Source: Amborella trichopoda
Lineage: Eukaryota > Streptophyta > Magnoliopsida > Amborellales > Amborellaceae
DNA length: 64,000 nucleotides
Assembly (NCBI RefSeq): GCF_000471905.2
Contig: NW_006499207.1
Coordinates: 2,873,979-2,937,978 of the forward strand
Direction of reading: 5' to 3'
The notes beneath the pieces are model-generated. The model saw only the letters and a program-made list of their open reading frames with translations. It was not told the origin of the DNA and did no database searches. Numbering within the stretch: position 1 is the stretch's first letter; every line of letters starts with the position of its first letter. Positions 1 to 10,385 of the stretch are shown here, piece after piece. A program made the position numbers and the translations under genes.

Positions 1-1
1 T

Positions 2-709
2 GCATGGCATTATCATGAGATGCCTGGTTGAGACCCTCAAGTCGTTGTTCACCGTCTCGGCATTGATCCAACTGTCAAACCTGTCAAACAGAAATCAAGA
101 AGGTTCGGGCCTGACCTTGAAATGCAGATAGACATCGAGATAACCAAACTCAAACAAGCAGGTTTAATCCATGAAGTCAAGTAACCGAAATGGCCAATAA
201 ATGTCGTTCCCGTCAAGAAGAAGAATGAGCAAATTAGGGTGTGTATTGACTTTCACGATTTGAATACCGCCTGTCCCAAGGACGACTTGCCGTTTCCATT
301 CACCGAGATGCTCATCGACTCTACAACTCACTGTCAAATATTTTCCTTCATGGACGAATACTCCAGGTATAATCAGATAAGGATGGCGCCCAATGATGAA
401 GAGGCCACTACATTCTTAACTCCAAAAGGGGTCTTCTATTATACAGTGATGCCTTTTGGATTAAAGAATACTGGCGCCACATACCAAAGAGCAATGACGA
501 CCATTTTCAAATACATGACGCACAAAGAGGTTGAGTGTTATGTAGAGGATTTGGTGGTAAAATCCAAAGAGAAGGATGCTCACATGAGAGACCTTGAAAA
601 GGTATTTAAGCATTTGCACCTTCATCAACTTAAAATGAACCCACTAAAATGCGCTTTTGGTGTGCGCCCAAAAATTCTTGGGGTTCATCGTCAGACATCG
701 AGGGCTTGA
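2..709 (+). pseudogene. Reverse transcriptase domain, element A (inactive)
   Basis: RT of a Ty3/gypsy element that would copy element RNA to DNA inside the virus-like particle. Frame 2 shows the fingers (GLIHEVK, then VVPVKKKN), the IDFHDLN motif, FMDEYS with the first catalytic aspartate, the MPFGLKN motif and the YxDD box. The longest open piece is 239-709 (156 codons). The YxDD box reads YVED: the codon at 545-547 is GAG, so the second catalytic aspartate is replaced by glutamate. TAA at 182-184 interrupts the fingers. After the KMNPLKCAFGV motif the frame shifts by one base near 675 and the thumb continues in another frame. Confidence 0.92.
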
Positions 710-1400
710 AGTTGAGCCAGTCAAGATCAAGGGAATCCAAGCAATGTCGTCACTGACTACACTTTAAGAACTGTTCTCCCTTCAAGGGCAATTGACATAC
801 ATTCGCAAGTTCATCTCGAACGTCTCAAGTCTCTGTAAACCCTTTACACACCTGCTAAAGAATGATACCCCATTCATCTAGAATGAAGCATGTCAGGAAG
901 CCCTTGACGACATCGAGCATTATTTACTCCACCCTCCAGTGCTATCTACACCAGTATTGAGAAAACCCTTCATTCTATACGTGACTTCTTTAGACGAGTC
1001 ACTCGGAGCATTGTTGGCACAAAACAATGAAGAGGGAAAAGAGACTATGTTATATTACCTCAACCGCAGGATGTAAGGGGCCGAGAAGAATTATCCCCCT
1101 ATTGAGAAGATGTGCTTGGCCTTGATCTTCATAGTACAGAAACTCTGCCAGTACTTGCTTGGTCATGAAGTTAAACTTATATCGAAAGCTGACCCTGTAA
1201 AGTTTCTCTTGACAGGCCCATGCTTGTCGGGATGCTTGCTAAGTGAGTGCTATTGCTAATGGATTTCGACATCACGTATGCCCCACAGAAGGCCATCCAG
1301 GGCCAGGCCTTGGCTGATTTTCTCGTAGCACACCCCGTACCTGCATATAATCTCCTCTATCAAGTGACCTCCCTGATGAATAAGTATTCTTTGCTGCCCT
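675..1400 (+). pseudogene. RT thumb and Ty3-type RNase H, element A (broken)
   Basis: Continuation of pol in frame 3 up to about 1245, then frame 2. The thumb and connection read FLGFIVRHRG and then LTYIRKFIS. The RNase H region follows with ILYVTSLDESLGALLAQ and NYPPIEKMCLALIF, and it closes with FDITYAPQKAIQGQALADFL at about 1262-1324, a sequence typical of this lineage. In-frame stops interrupt it (after SSLTTL, before NEACQEAL, after LNRRM). The usual YTDAS-type catalytic motif reads YVTSLD, so the first catalytic residue looks altered. This is the first of the two RNase H domains of the element; it would normally degrade the RNA of the RNA-DNA hybrid. Confidence 0.88.
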
Positions 1401-1410
1401 TGTTCATGTG

Positions 1411-1770
1411 TGGGAATTGTACTTCGACGGAGCATTCCAATCAGATCAAGGAGGCACCGAAGTAGTATTCTTGATTCCGAGCGGAGGAATATTGCCACTT
1501 TCTTTCTCTCTCTCGCTCAAGCCGGTTGTCATAATGAGGAAGGATATCATGCCCTTATAATCAGACTGGAGATAGCCTTCGACCTTGACATGGAGTAGCT
1601 CAAGATATATGGCAACTCTGAGTTGGGTATTCGATTGCTCAAAGGGATCAATGATGTGAGAAAAGACATTTTCAAGCCTTATTACGATGATGCAAAATTG
1701 TGTATGGCCCAGTTTGAGGACGTATCCCTGAGTCACATCCCCAGGAGGCTAAACTCATAGGCTGACACAC
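1411..1770 (+). pseudogene. Second (archaeal-type) RNase H domain, element A (catalytic residues lost)
   Basis: The reading starts WELYFDGA in frame 1 and continues after a frameshift as HNEEGYHALIIRLEIAFDL, then IYGNSELGI and SHIPRRLNS, then ADTLVKLGA. This is the extra RNase H found downstream of the normal one in Tat-lineage elements. The first catalytic aspartate is kept (codon 1426-1428). The glutamate expected in the YEAL motif is histidine (1548-1550), and the aspartate expected in the GDSQL motif is asparagine (1614-1616). Stops lie after DLDME and before ADTLV. The order of motifs makes the identification good even though the frame is broken. Confidence 0.87.
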
Positions 1771-1955
1771 TTGTAAAACTCGGTGCTATAATTCAGTTGT
1801 CCTCATATGGACCCACACTTGTTTGGGTGGCAGAATGGAGACACATCGAACTAATAACCGAGGTCGATGCGGATGATAAAGGAAATATCTTCCCTGAGTG
1901 CCCTTCTTACCCATTTGGAGCACTTCTGTCAGCCAAAGAAGTAATCAAGACTGAA

Positions 1956-2019
1956 TAAGAAATAGCACAAAGTCAAGGAGCTAAGGGTTGAAAGTAAGAA
2001 ATAGCACAAAGTCAAGGAG
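1956..2019 (+). repeat. Short tandem duplication in the pol linker
   Basis: A 25-base string is repeated exactly at 1956-1980 and 1995-2019 (39-base period; a 14-base linker between). It lies between the second RNase H and integrase, a part not under protein constraint in this dead copy. Confidence 0.85.
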
Positions 2020-2199
2020 ATAGAAGATTGGAGGGAGCCCATCACTAGGTTCGTTAAACATGGCAGGCTCCCAAAAGATCATGCCAAACGCAACAGTGTA
2101 CGTTGAATGTCTACCAAGTATACCCTTCTTGAAGGACATGCTCTCTCCGGATGGTTGTTTGACGGCATTCTTCTTAGATGTATGGATATCTAAGAAGCA

Positions 2200-3215
2200 A
2201 ATAAGGTATTAGAAGAAGTCCACTCCGGCATTTGTGGACTACACAAGTCCGGTCCTAAGCTCTATGAACGAATATGCAAGTTGGGATACTATTGTCCTTT
2301 CATGATCTCCGATCCCTTAAGCTACGTTAAAAAGTGCCAATTATGCCAAACACACTCCAGCCTGGTTCACCAACCTTCGGAGCTCCCTTCTCACAATAGG
2401 GTATGGACATCATAGGGCCATGTTTTTATCCTAGCTACAACAGAACTGGTCCCCCTTAAGCAGGTTTCTGGGATGACGGTGGCCTACTTTGTTCGGCATC
2501 ATATCACATATTGCTTCGAAGTGCTCGACCGAATTATATCTCACAACGGTCCTCAATTTTGGAGTCATCACATTGATCTCTTAGTTAACCAATTCAGTTT
2601 CGAATGGAGGAACTCGACTATCTTCCACCCTCAGGAGAATGGATTAGCTAAGGCTTTCCATAAAAACCTGTGCAACGTTTTAAGAAAGTCAATATAAAAA
2701 ACAAGGAAGAACTGGCATGAGAAGCTTCCTGAAGCACTATGGGCTTATCGTACTACTACGAGAAATGCTACAGATTCCACTCCTTATTCTCTGGTCTATG
2801 GGGTTGAAGCAGTTTTACCTTCGAAATACAAATCCCTTCACAGTGAATCACTATTCACCAAGGATTAACCTAAGATGAGAGAGTCAACCACTGGTATCAA
2901 GAATTGGATGCACTCAATGGAAAGAGGCTAGAGGCTCAGCAGAACCTTGAACTCAACCAAGGGAGAATGAAGAGGGCTTTCGACAAGTCTATCAAGATCA
3001 GCTCATTCACCTATGGCTATCTAGTCTAAGCAGTTAAGAGGCCTATTGTTATGCATGGTCGGCATAAAAGGAAGTTCGAGCCTAAGTGGGAAGGTCCCTT
3101 TATAGTAAAAAAGGTCTCGCCCAATGGAGCCTACATACTGACATATCCTGAAGGAGGGGAAGCAATGCCCCTCATCAATGGACGATACTTAAAGAAATAC
3201 TATTCACGATGCGTA
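2200..3215 (+). pseudogene. Integrase, element A (inactive)
   Basis: Integrase would insert the cDNA into the host chromosome. The N-terminal H-H-C-C zinc finger is seen as VHSGICGLH then KKCQLCQ at about 2215-2350. The core has MDIIGP near 2404, ISHNGPQF and NGLAKAFHK. Two of the three DDE residues are gone: the second aspartate is histidine (codon 2542-2544) and the glutamate is lysine (2650-2652). The C-terminal domain, open from 3051, shows the KFEPKWEGPF motif, GAYIL and a final LKKYYSR at about 3209, as expected for Tat elements. Stops interrupt the core in several places. Confidence 0.92.
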
Positions 3216-4702
3216 ATCAATAGAAAGGGACTCAACGCAAGAACAAGCAAGACAGTCCAAACAAAGTCTAACTCTTTTTATTGCAGAAAAAACGAGTTAC
3301 AATTCACAAGTCAAAAATCCCATTATTAGGGAGGTTACAAGTCCTTTACATTTGAGGATAAGAGGACGGTTACGGGCCGATTGAATTACTCCCCTCATAA
3401 AGAAGAAGCAAACCCACCAAAGAAAAGTCCTCCTCATGAAGAAGAAGTGAAACCACTTGGAGAGTTAGCTTCAATTCATCTGTCGAGTAAGAGGATGGTT
3501 ACAGGCCAGAAGACGAAGCGAAGCCACTCTAAGAAGTTGGCTTCAGTCCATCAGACGTGTATATCGAATATACAAGTAAGATATCTCACCTGACCTGTAC
3601 ATCAAACATACAACGTAGGATTCATTCGACATATGTATCAAACGTACAAAGCGAACTACATCTGGCAAGAAACTTTCCTATGATGGAAAGTATACCTTGT
3701 TCATAGTGGATGCCCTTCCATAGAACAACATCGACCTCACAATTGTGCTGGATGATTTGGCTTCCAATAGGTACCACAAGCCACTCCTTACCATCATTGA
3801 CCACTTTTTGCTTGCCCATGAACATCGTCGTGCATAGCTTATCGTCAAACATCGCAAATCCTGCATGTGACTTACTGCCACAAGCGAGCATTACTCTCCA
3901 CATCATGACAGGCCACACTGTTGATGAGCGCTGTCTGAAGTCAGTATCGGTTGTGTCTTTCAAAAGCTAACACCCTCTGAACTCCTAACGTCTGTTACCT
4001 TTCTTCAGGAACAACGCCTGTTGTCTCAGCACCAGTTACACTTCTAAACCATCAACAATGGTTGCCCTAGTGCTAGCTGCACTTCTATTAGCGTCGGACC
4101 TATTGCTACTATTCGCTTCTCGAGACTTCTCTTTTTCATGGCCTAAGTTGCCACACCCCCTTAATGGTCGCACGATTTCCCTATGACGGTTCACCTCCTA
4201 GAACGGTTGGCCTCCTGTAACCGTTTACCTTCCTTACGCCCGTCTGCCATTAATAAACATTCATTTTCCTGGACCTTTCTGTTTTCGTCAAAACTCCCTT
4301 ATCAAAAAACCTCTGCAACACCGCTAACAACCACATAAAAGTCACCAAAACCCCCGAGAAAATTCCCAAGACTTGTCGAAATGCCTACCACTGCACTTCC
4401 CGCCTCTTCTACCCTAAAAAATACCACAGTCGGAGCTCTTCCCTCCATCAAAAAATACTATGGTCTAAAAAATTTCTCTACAACTTCACCAAATTGTTGG
4501 CAAAGTCAGCTCACCGAAGGCCTTCCCTGTAAAACCATCGGGAATCCCACAGTTCGCCGAAAACCTTCCTTGCAGAAATTTTACAGGAGTCCCATTGCTT
4601 GTCAGAACTTCAATCGATAACCCTTTCCTCGCTATTAAAGAAAAATTTTGTTTAATTGTTTTTTTAACCTTGGTGAAAAGTGAAGAAAATGGGATTTTAC
4701 CC
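3216..4702. mobile_element. 3' region of element A downstream of pol
   Basis: Noncoding 3' part of the Tat element. At 3370-3560 there are two irregular repeats built around AAGAGGA(C/T)GGTTAC. From 4381 to 4702, on the minus strand, lies what looks like the transcribed leader of an antisense unit starting at the TATA box near 4703. A minus-strand open frame of 113 codons at 3622-3963 lies downstream of that promoter. I do not recognise its product, and it does not match the antisense frame at 46496-47639. Antisense ORFs after pol are known in several Tat-lineage elements, so the position is suggestive, but this copy alone does not prove a gene. Confidence 0.5.
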
Positions 4703-4713
4703 CCTTTTATAAA
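4703..4713 (-). promoter_or_regulatory. TATA box of the antisense unit, element A
   Basis: The minus strand reads TTTATAAAAGG, a good plant TATA box facing into the 3' region and against pol. The following bases (GGGTAAAATCCCATTT, then CTTTTCACCAAG) are closely shared with the second copy at 17216-17226, and the upstream CTCGGGC...CCCGAC string is shared with the third copy near 45480-45510. Conservation of a core promoter in three copies supports function in the ancestor. No transcript evidence is available. Confidence 0.6.
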
Positions 4714-4849
4714 CCACACCACCTTCAAATGCCCCTCACAAACTGGGAAATCTAGTCGCATCCAAGGGCAGCCAAGTGACGATGAGTCGGGTCGGGCTTT
4801 GACTCGAGGCCCGAGGTAACTCTCATCGATCCATGCCTAGTGCCATGTG

Positions 4850-5580
4850 AATCCCAAACAGCCGTAGTGCTGGTGGACTTGGCGCTGGGTGGATTCCAAA
4901 CAACCCTAGCACCGGTTGACTTGGCGCCGGGAGAGTTTCAAATGACCTTAGTGCCTGTTTACTTAGCATCGCTTGTGTTCAAACAATGTCACAACTCATT
5001 CACAGCACTAGCTAAATTTTAAACAACCCAGCGCGGGTTGTGTGTTTTATAACTCAGTGCCGGTTGAACACTTGCAAGAAACAATTATTGTTACACCTGG
5101 TGTCGGTGGTATTTCAAGTTGTTTATTGTCGCCTATTTCCAGCTAAAGCCTTGTGTGTTCTGTCAACCCCAGTGGAGTTGTACCCAAGCTGTTGCACCCA
5201 AGTCGTGACCTATCATCTCTAATGGAGTCAAGAGCAGGCCATTATCCCTCATCCTCATAGAAGTCACACCCATACTGCAACCCATTATCCCCAGTGGAGT
5301 TAGGGTCATTCTTACCTCTTCAATTCCTGATGCGTATGTTTCACACCAAGCTATATTATCCCAAAGAAGTCGGGTTACTTGTCATAAGCCAATTCTCGAT
5401 AGAGTCTCATCTTTCACCCAGGGAGCCATATTTTCCCCCCTAAGCCCTAGTGAAGTCCGCTTCTGTTGGCCATCCTTCATCAGATCACCATTTCAATCTG
5501 AGCCCTCAGTTTGTGAATGGTCTTAACCATTTTAACCCTAAGGAGTCGGATTGTCATCTACAGACCTATTCCCCAAGGGG
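4850..5580. repeat. Short degenerate repeats in the 3' region, element A
   Basis: At 4860-5060 a 40-50 base unit recurs around G(C/T)CGGTTGACTTGGCGCCGG. At 5160-5560 a second irregular unit recurs around CCCCAGTGGAGTT, about every 50 bases. The same two blocks in the same order occur in element C (17400-17660 and 17740-18110), and inverted at about 44190-44460 in element F. Confidence 0.7.
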
Positions 5581-5589
5581 CATGGCAAC

Positions 5590-6470
5590 CTAGCCTCGGT
5601 CCATGCTGCACGACCCTAAACTGCACAACCTCGATCTGTGCTGCACGACCCTAAACTGCAAAACCTTGGTCTAGTAGCATGACCCTAAACTGCATAGCCT
5701 CGATCCGTGCTACACGACCCTAAATTGCATAGCCTCAGTACATGCTGCATGATCCTAAAATGCACAACCTCGATCTAGCTGCACGACCTTAAACTGCACA
5801 GTCCTAATTGTATGACTCTAAACTACACAGCCTTGGTCCGTGCAATACGGCCCTAAACTGCATAGCCTCGATCAGTGTTGCACGACCCTAAACTGCACAG
5901 CCTCGATCCATGCTGCACGACCCTAAACTACACAGCCCTGGTCCAGTTGCACGACCCTAAATTTGCATGGTTCAAACTATACAACCTTAAACTATAGTGG
6001 AGGTCCAGTCGCCCGAACTTAAACTGCACGGCTCTAGTTGTATGACATTAAACTGCATAACCACAGTCCAGCTGTATGACCTTAAAACATTGTACACGTC
6101 CTAGCTGCATGACATTAAAGGGCTCAGCATCATGGTCCAAACTCTATGACCTTAAACTATAGCATAGGTCTAGTTGCACGACCTTAAACTGCACAGTCCT
6201 AGTTGTATGACTTTAAACTGCATAACCACGGTCCAGCGGTATGACCTTAAACCAAAGTACATGTCCTAGCCGCATGATATTAAAAGGCTCAGCACCATAG
6301 TCCAAACTATATGACCTTAAACTGCAGCGAAGGTCTAGTTGCACGACCTTAAAACTACATGGTCCTAGTTGCATAACTTTAAACTATATAACCACGGTCC
6401 AAGATATATGACTGTAAACCATAGTACACGTCCTGACCGCATGACGTTAAACTCTTTTGCACACCTCCCG
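5590..6470. repeat. 35-bp tandem repeat array, element A
   Basis: About 25 degenerate units with a period of 33-36 bases. The core reads GCACGACCCTAAACTGCA followed by an (A/G)CCTCGATCC-like stretch. The left half is the more regular; the right half changes to CCTTAAACT. The same array is found in element C (18240-18620) and, reversed, in element F (43390-45060). Confidence 0.9.
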
Positions 6471-7976
6471 AAGGTATACCTTAAAACTTACCCCCACATA
6501 TGCACACATGCCTTCCCTAACCTACCTGTTAGCATATGCGTGCCACCTTCATTACCTCCCCAGTGCGTCCATTTACTTCATCACCATACCTCCTTCCCTA
6601 GTGAGTCTCACCCGTGCTCACAAAATGGTGAACCATCCCGCCATCCATACTCGTTGTAAGTTAGTGGGTCACTATCATCCACTCACATTCATACATCATC
6701 CATCTTTCATAGGTAACATAATGTCATTTCCCCAAGTGAGTCAAACCACCATCATACTCACTCCATGGCCTCCACAGACTGTCATTCGTCACCACCACGG
6801 TCCAGCTGTATGACCATAAACCATAGTGCACGTCCTGGCTGCATGACGTTAAACTGTTTCTCAGAGGTCCTGAAGGCATGACCTTAAACAAGCCTTCACA
6901 AAAAAAATTGATGAAATAATGGGCATGGTGTATACCTTAACAAGGGAACACTATGAGTAAAAATGACGGACAGGCATGGCCATGAAACCATAAGTAAAAG
7001 AGTTCTATGAATAAAAGACCGGGCACGGTGAAAACCCGAAAGGGCATCATGAGTAAAAATGGATGAAAAGGGTGGACTTGACTGAAAGATCACAGGTAAA
7101 AGGGTCCCAAATTAAAAAAAAATTGGTGAAAACCATCTCTGCGGCGTCGATTACCAAGTTCAAGGGATAATCCACAAAGGACACTTGGACCAATAAACAG
7201 ATTGATGCAGCACTCACCTCAATAAGCGACTTCAGCCCTCACTCAAAAAGAAAAAGTCTCGGGTAACACAATGCCAAAAACCCAAAATACGAGCTTCAAG
7301 GAAAAGATTCCAACAGTTTGAGTCCAGTTGCAAGAAGACTCGAAAGATAGAAGGCTCGCCAAGACGACAAGACAAGTCGCATGAGGAAGAACATTATTCC
7401 CACGAGGTCACAAACACTACACAGGCAAGAAATTGACAAAGCCAGTGCAAAACCTGCCAGAGACTTGAGCTCGTCTAGCTGGCAGGCCCTAACCTTCGGG
7501 ATCGACTAATAAAACTGCCCTCGAATGGACCCAGTAGACAAGACCTACAGTGGTACTCTAATCAACAAAAGCAAATTTTGTGTGGTAGCAAACAGTGCCG
7601 ACCAAAACCAAATAAATGAACCCAGGCCAAATGGGAACAATGCCCTTCGACATGGCACTCAATTGCCAGACGGGCTTAATTCTGACTGACGAGGTCCATA
7701 CCAAATCTTCACCTTCAGAATCACAAACAGTCCGTACAAGGGTGAGGACTTCGACAAGATTCATTAAAAAATTTTCTTCTCCCCCTAAAGTCTCCACGGA
7801 CAGACTCGCGAACACTGCATCCCTACATCTGAGCATCCTAGTTACACCGTTATGTGAATCTCCTCGGCGTTCACGTGGTCCAGTGGCTAGGAAGAAAAAA
7901 AGTAAAAGTCGAAGAAAATTTTTCAAATGATTATCCTTCTCGCTTCTCTTGAAGCACAACAATCTTTGGGGCAAGC
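6471..7976. mobile_element. Distal 3' region of element A up to the LTR
   Basis: Noncoding and shared with elements C, E, F and I. It contains GAGTAAAA-centred short repeats with GGGCATGG and GGGCACGGTG strings at 6900-7110, then a conserved block 7140-7976. Open frames overlap on both strands at 7558-7974 (minus) and 7616-7930 (plus). A frame matching the latter is also open in C at 19972-20310. The block ends GGGGCAAGC directly before the LTR. I see no classical polypurine tract there. Confidence 0.6.
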
Positions 7977-9255
7977 TGTTTGAACGTATTTTTCAGCACC
8001 TTGGTCCCTGATAGGAATCAAGTTAATAAAGCTTACAAAACAGTGGGAATTCTTAACAGTCTCAGAATTACCCCAGAATTGGCCAAGATCTTCATCACCA
8101 CTTCAAAAGACCACCTGCCAAATTTCATCGTGATCAGACATGTTTGAGGCAGTGAACACAAAGAAACAATTTCCAAAAAATAGGTCTTTAACACCCTGAA
8201 ATGAACCCTGTAACTAGAGCCATACTTATGGTGGGTCAAACAACTATGGCACCATCGTTATTAGATCTGACACATTTGCAAACCCTTATGGGTCAATTTT
8301 TGTAAAATCGGGCATTCCAAGACAAAGTTATGGGTAAAATACCAAAAAGGGGTAAGCCTCACACTATTCCCGTGTGGCTACTCTGCATCAAAACACCATT
8401 AAAGGTGGATGTTTTTACAGTCACTTTCAGGGCCTATAACTCACTCATTCCAAGTTGGATAGCTCACAAATTTGGTGACCGTGTTCGTCTCATCAAGACG
8501 AGCAATTCGATATGTGGTATGCCCCGTGACGATGCCCGAGCAGAGAGAAAAACTAAATGAAATTCGCTAATCCATGAAAGAAGTTCCAAAAAATTCAGTA
8601 GCAGCACACCTTGTTCGAGTAGCCAGATAACGACTCTCGCATACCCGATCGGCGTGAAATCAATTGCATTATGTGCGTGAGGTGCGAGCCTATCTCTAAT
8701 TCGAACCTCGCATACGTTGAACAGTTGGATTTCACACACAAAGTTATCAAAGCTGCGGTAAATTCCGATCACCAAATTTTTTGATTCCGGTCAAAAACTG
8801 AAGACGACAAAATCTTCATCCGGACATGAAATCAAGCTATGTTTGTTGCAATGTCATCATGACGGCATGCTGAGTGTGATTCAATTAAGAAATCACAAAG
8901 AAACATCAAGGAAGGAGCACACAATTGATTCGAATTTTTCAAGATTCATCCAAAAATCAAGTCTCATGATCACGGCTCAAAAACGTGATTCACATCTCAA
9001 AAATCGTCATGTTGAGCCCTACAAGAAAATAATAATATTTTGATCAAATGGGCATCAGAACGAACATGGGTCAGTCATGGAAGATCCCATAAGTTCTCGG
9101 GCAGCTGCAGGGACTATTCTAGAACTCCACACATTGTTAGGTAGGGGCAAAACAGTCGTTTTGTACCAATTTTTAGAATTTCTTTAAATTCAATTAAATT
9201 GTAATTATCTTCAATTCTAGGCAGTTTTTGGGCATACACCTATGTTTTAGCCCAA

Positions 9256-9266
9256 TTCTATTTAAA
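9256..9266 (+). promoter_or_regulatory. LTR promoter TATA box, element A
   Basis: TTCTATTTAAA followed by CAAGCAATG. The same position reads CTATATAAA or CTATATAG in the other LTR copies (15314-15320 minus, 21633-21640, 39089-39098, 63592-63602), so this one has lost part of the consensus. It is the expected start signal for the genomic RNA. Confidence 0.7.
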
Positions 9267-9366
9267 CAAGCAATGACTCACTATACAAAAAAAAAACGGA
9301 TTCATTCCTCATGGATCAATCATTAAAATTCTGAGTTTTTCTTAAGCTTGTGGGTACATCTTGGAG

Positions 9367-9880
9367 AGAGAGAGAGAGAGGAGAGAAGAAAAGGAACGGC
9401 ACCTTTGGGCAGGTAATTTTCTCTCTCCTCACCTCTTTCTCTCACCTTCCCTCTTTCTCCCTCCTTCTCTCTTTCTCTCTCCTCCTCTCTTTCTCTCTCC
9501 TCCCCACTTTCTCTCTCTATCTCTCCTCCCCTCTTTCTCATCTCAAACTCTATCTCTTCTTCTTGTCTCTATCTCTTTCTCTCTTCTCTTCTCGTCTCCA
9601 TCTTTCTCTCTCTTCTTTCTGACTCTATCTCTATCTCTCTTTTTCTCCTATATCCCTTTCTTTCTCTCCTCACTTTTTCTATCTCTTTCTCTCTTCTCTT
9701 CTCGTCTCCATCTTTCTCTCTCTTCTTTCTGACTCTATCTCTATCTCTCTTTTTCTCCTATATCCCTTTCTTTCTCTCCTCACTTTTTCAGCTCTATCTC
9801 TTTCTCTCTCATCTTTTCATCTCTATCTCTTTCTCTCTCATCTTTTCATCTCTACTCGTTTTCTCTCACCTTCTTTTATG
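9367..9880 (+). repeat. Pyrimidine-rich low-complexity tract in LTR A
   Basis: After a short (GA)n run at 9361-9385 the plus strand is almost only C and T (CTCTCT, TTTCTCTCTCC). It lies downstream of the TATA box, so it would be part of the 5' leader of a full-length transcript. Long open frames here are Ser/Leu/Phe runs caused by composition, not proteins. Confidence 0.9.
9571..9790 (+). repeat. Near-perfect 110-bp tandem duplication
   Basis: Copies 9571-9680 and 9681-9790 differ only in the last base. Nearby sequence is strongly diverged between LTRs, so this duplication is young or an assembly effect. Confidence 0.95.
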
Positions 9881-9884
9881 TTGC

Positions 9885-10385
9885 AGTCGGTGAAGCGTAA
9901 TGTCGGCAGGATTTCTCTCTCCTTCTCTTTTGTTGTAGTCAACGAAGCCTAATGCGGACTTGATTTCTCTCTCTCTCTCTCTCTCTCTTAGGTAATAGTT
10001 GGTGAAGCCTAGCGTCGGCTGGGTTTCTCTCTTTCTTCTCTTCAGTCACAGTCGACGAAGCCTAGCGCCGGCTCGATCTCTCTCTCTTACTTCTCCATCA
10101 CAACCAGCGCAAGCCTAGTGTCGGCTAGGTCTTTCCTTTTCTTCTCTTCTTGCACACTCAGCGAATCCTAATGCCGACTGCATCTTCTCTCTTCATTTGA
10201 CACCGTTGGTGAAGCCTGAAACTGACTATATTTTCTCTCTCTTCTTTTAGCATAGTCGGTGAAGCCTAGCGTCGACTGTGTCTTCTCTCTTCTCCTCTAT
10301 ATAACATAGTCGATGAAGCCTAGTACCGACTATATTCTCTCTCTTCCTTCTAACACAGTCGGCAATACCTAGCATCGATTGTGTC
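9885..10385 (+). repeat. Hairpin-forming tandem repeats in U5, LTR A
   Basis: About 10 units of 50-60 bases. Each has a G/C core of the type AGTCGGTG-AAGCCTAG-CACCGACT separated by a pyrimidine run (TCTCTCTTC). The two arms are complementary and the 8-base loop AAGCCTAG is the best conserved part. Arm differences between units are often G-T pairs, which still pair in RNA. Matching arrays: LTR B 13960-14820, C 22060-22480, D 23290-23600, K 39615-40345. Confidence 0.85.

Larger units (their letters stand above)
1..3215 (+). pseudogene. Tat-lineage Ty3/gypsy pol remnant (element A)
   Basis: Degenerate polyprotein of a plant Ty3/gypsy LTR retrotransposon, read in order: end of the protease-RT linker (a WHYHEMPG-like motif near 11-28), reverse transcriptase, RNase H, a second archaeal-type RNase H, and integrase with zinc finger, core and C-terminal domain. 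The second RNase H between RNase H and integrase is the mark of the Tat lineage. The frame is broken by many stops (for example TGA 29-31, TAA 182-184) and by frameshifts near 675, 1245 and between 1430 and 1540. The 5' part of the element (5' LTR, gag, protease) lies before the window. Its 3' LTR ends at 11186. The copy cannot encode a working enzyme; family assignment is firm. Confidence 0.93.

Noticed and set aside
3622..3963. 113-codon minus frame as a host gene fragment
   Set aside because: It sits in the 3' region of element A downstream of the antisense TATA box. No family is recognised and no second copy is found in the window, so I list it only inside the region entry.
5590..6470. 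Possible CRISPR array or telomere (CCCTAAA in each 35-bp unit)
   Set aside because: Units are contiguous with no unique spacers, so not CRISPR. CCCTAAA is the plant telomere heptamer, but only one occurs per 35 bases and many units have CCTTAAA instead, so this is not an interstitial telomere.
9350..9732. Long open frames (90-123 codons) rich in Ser, Leu and Phe
   Set aside because: They read the CT-rich tract of LTR A in all plus frames at once; the amino acids follow from TCT/CTC/TTC codons. The same holds for 14626-15238 (minus), 39175-39634 and 63670-63879 (minus).
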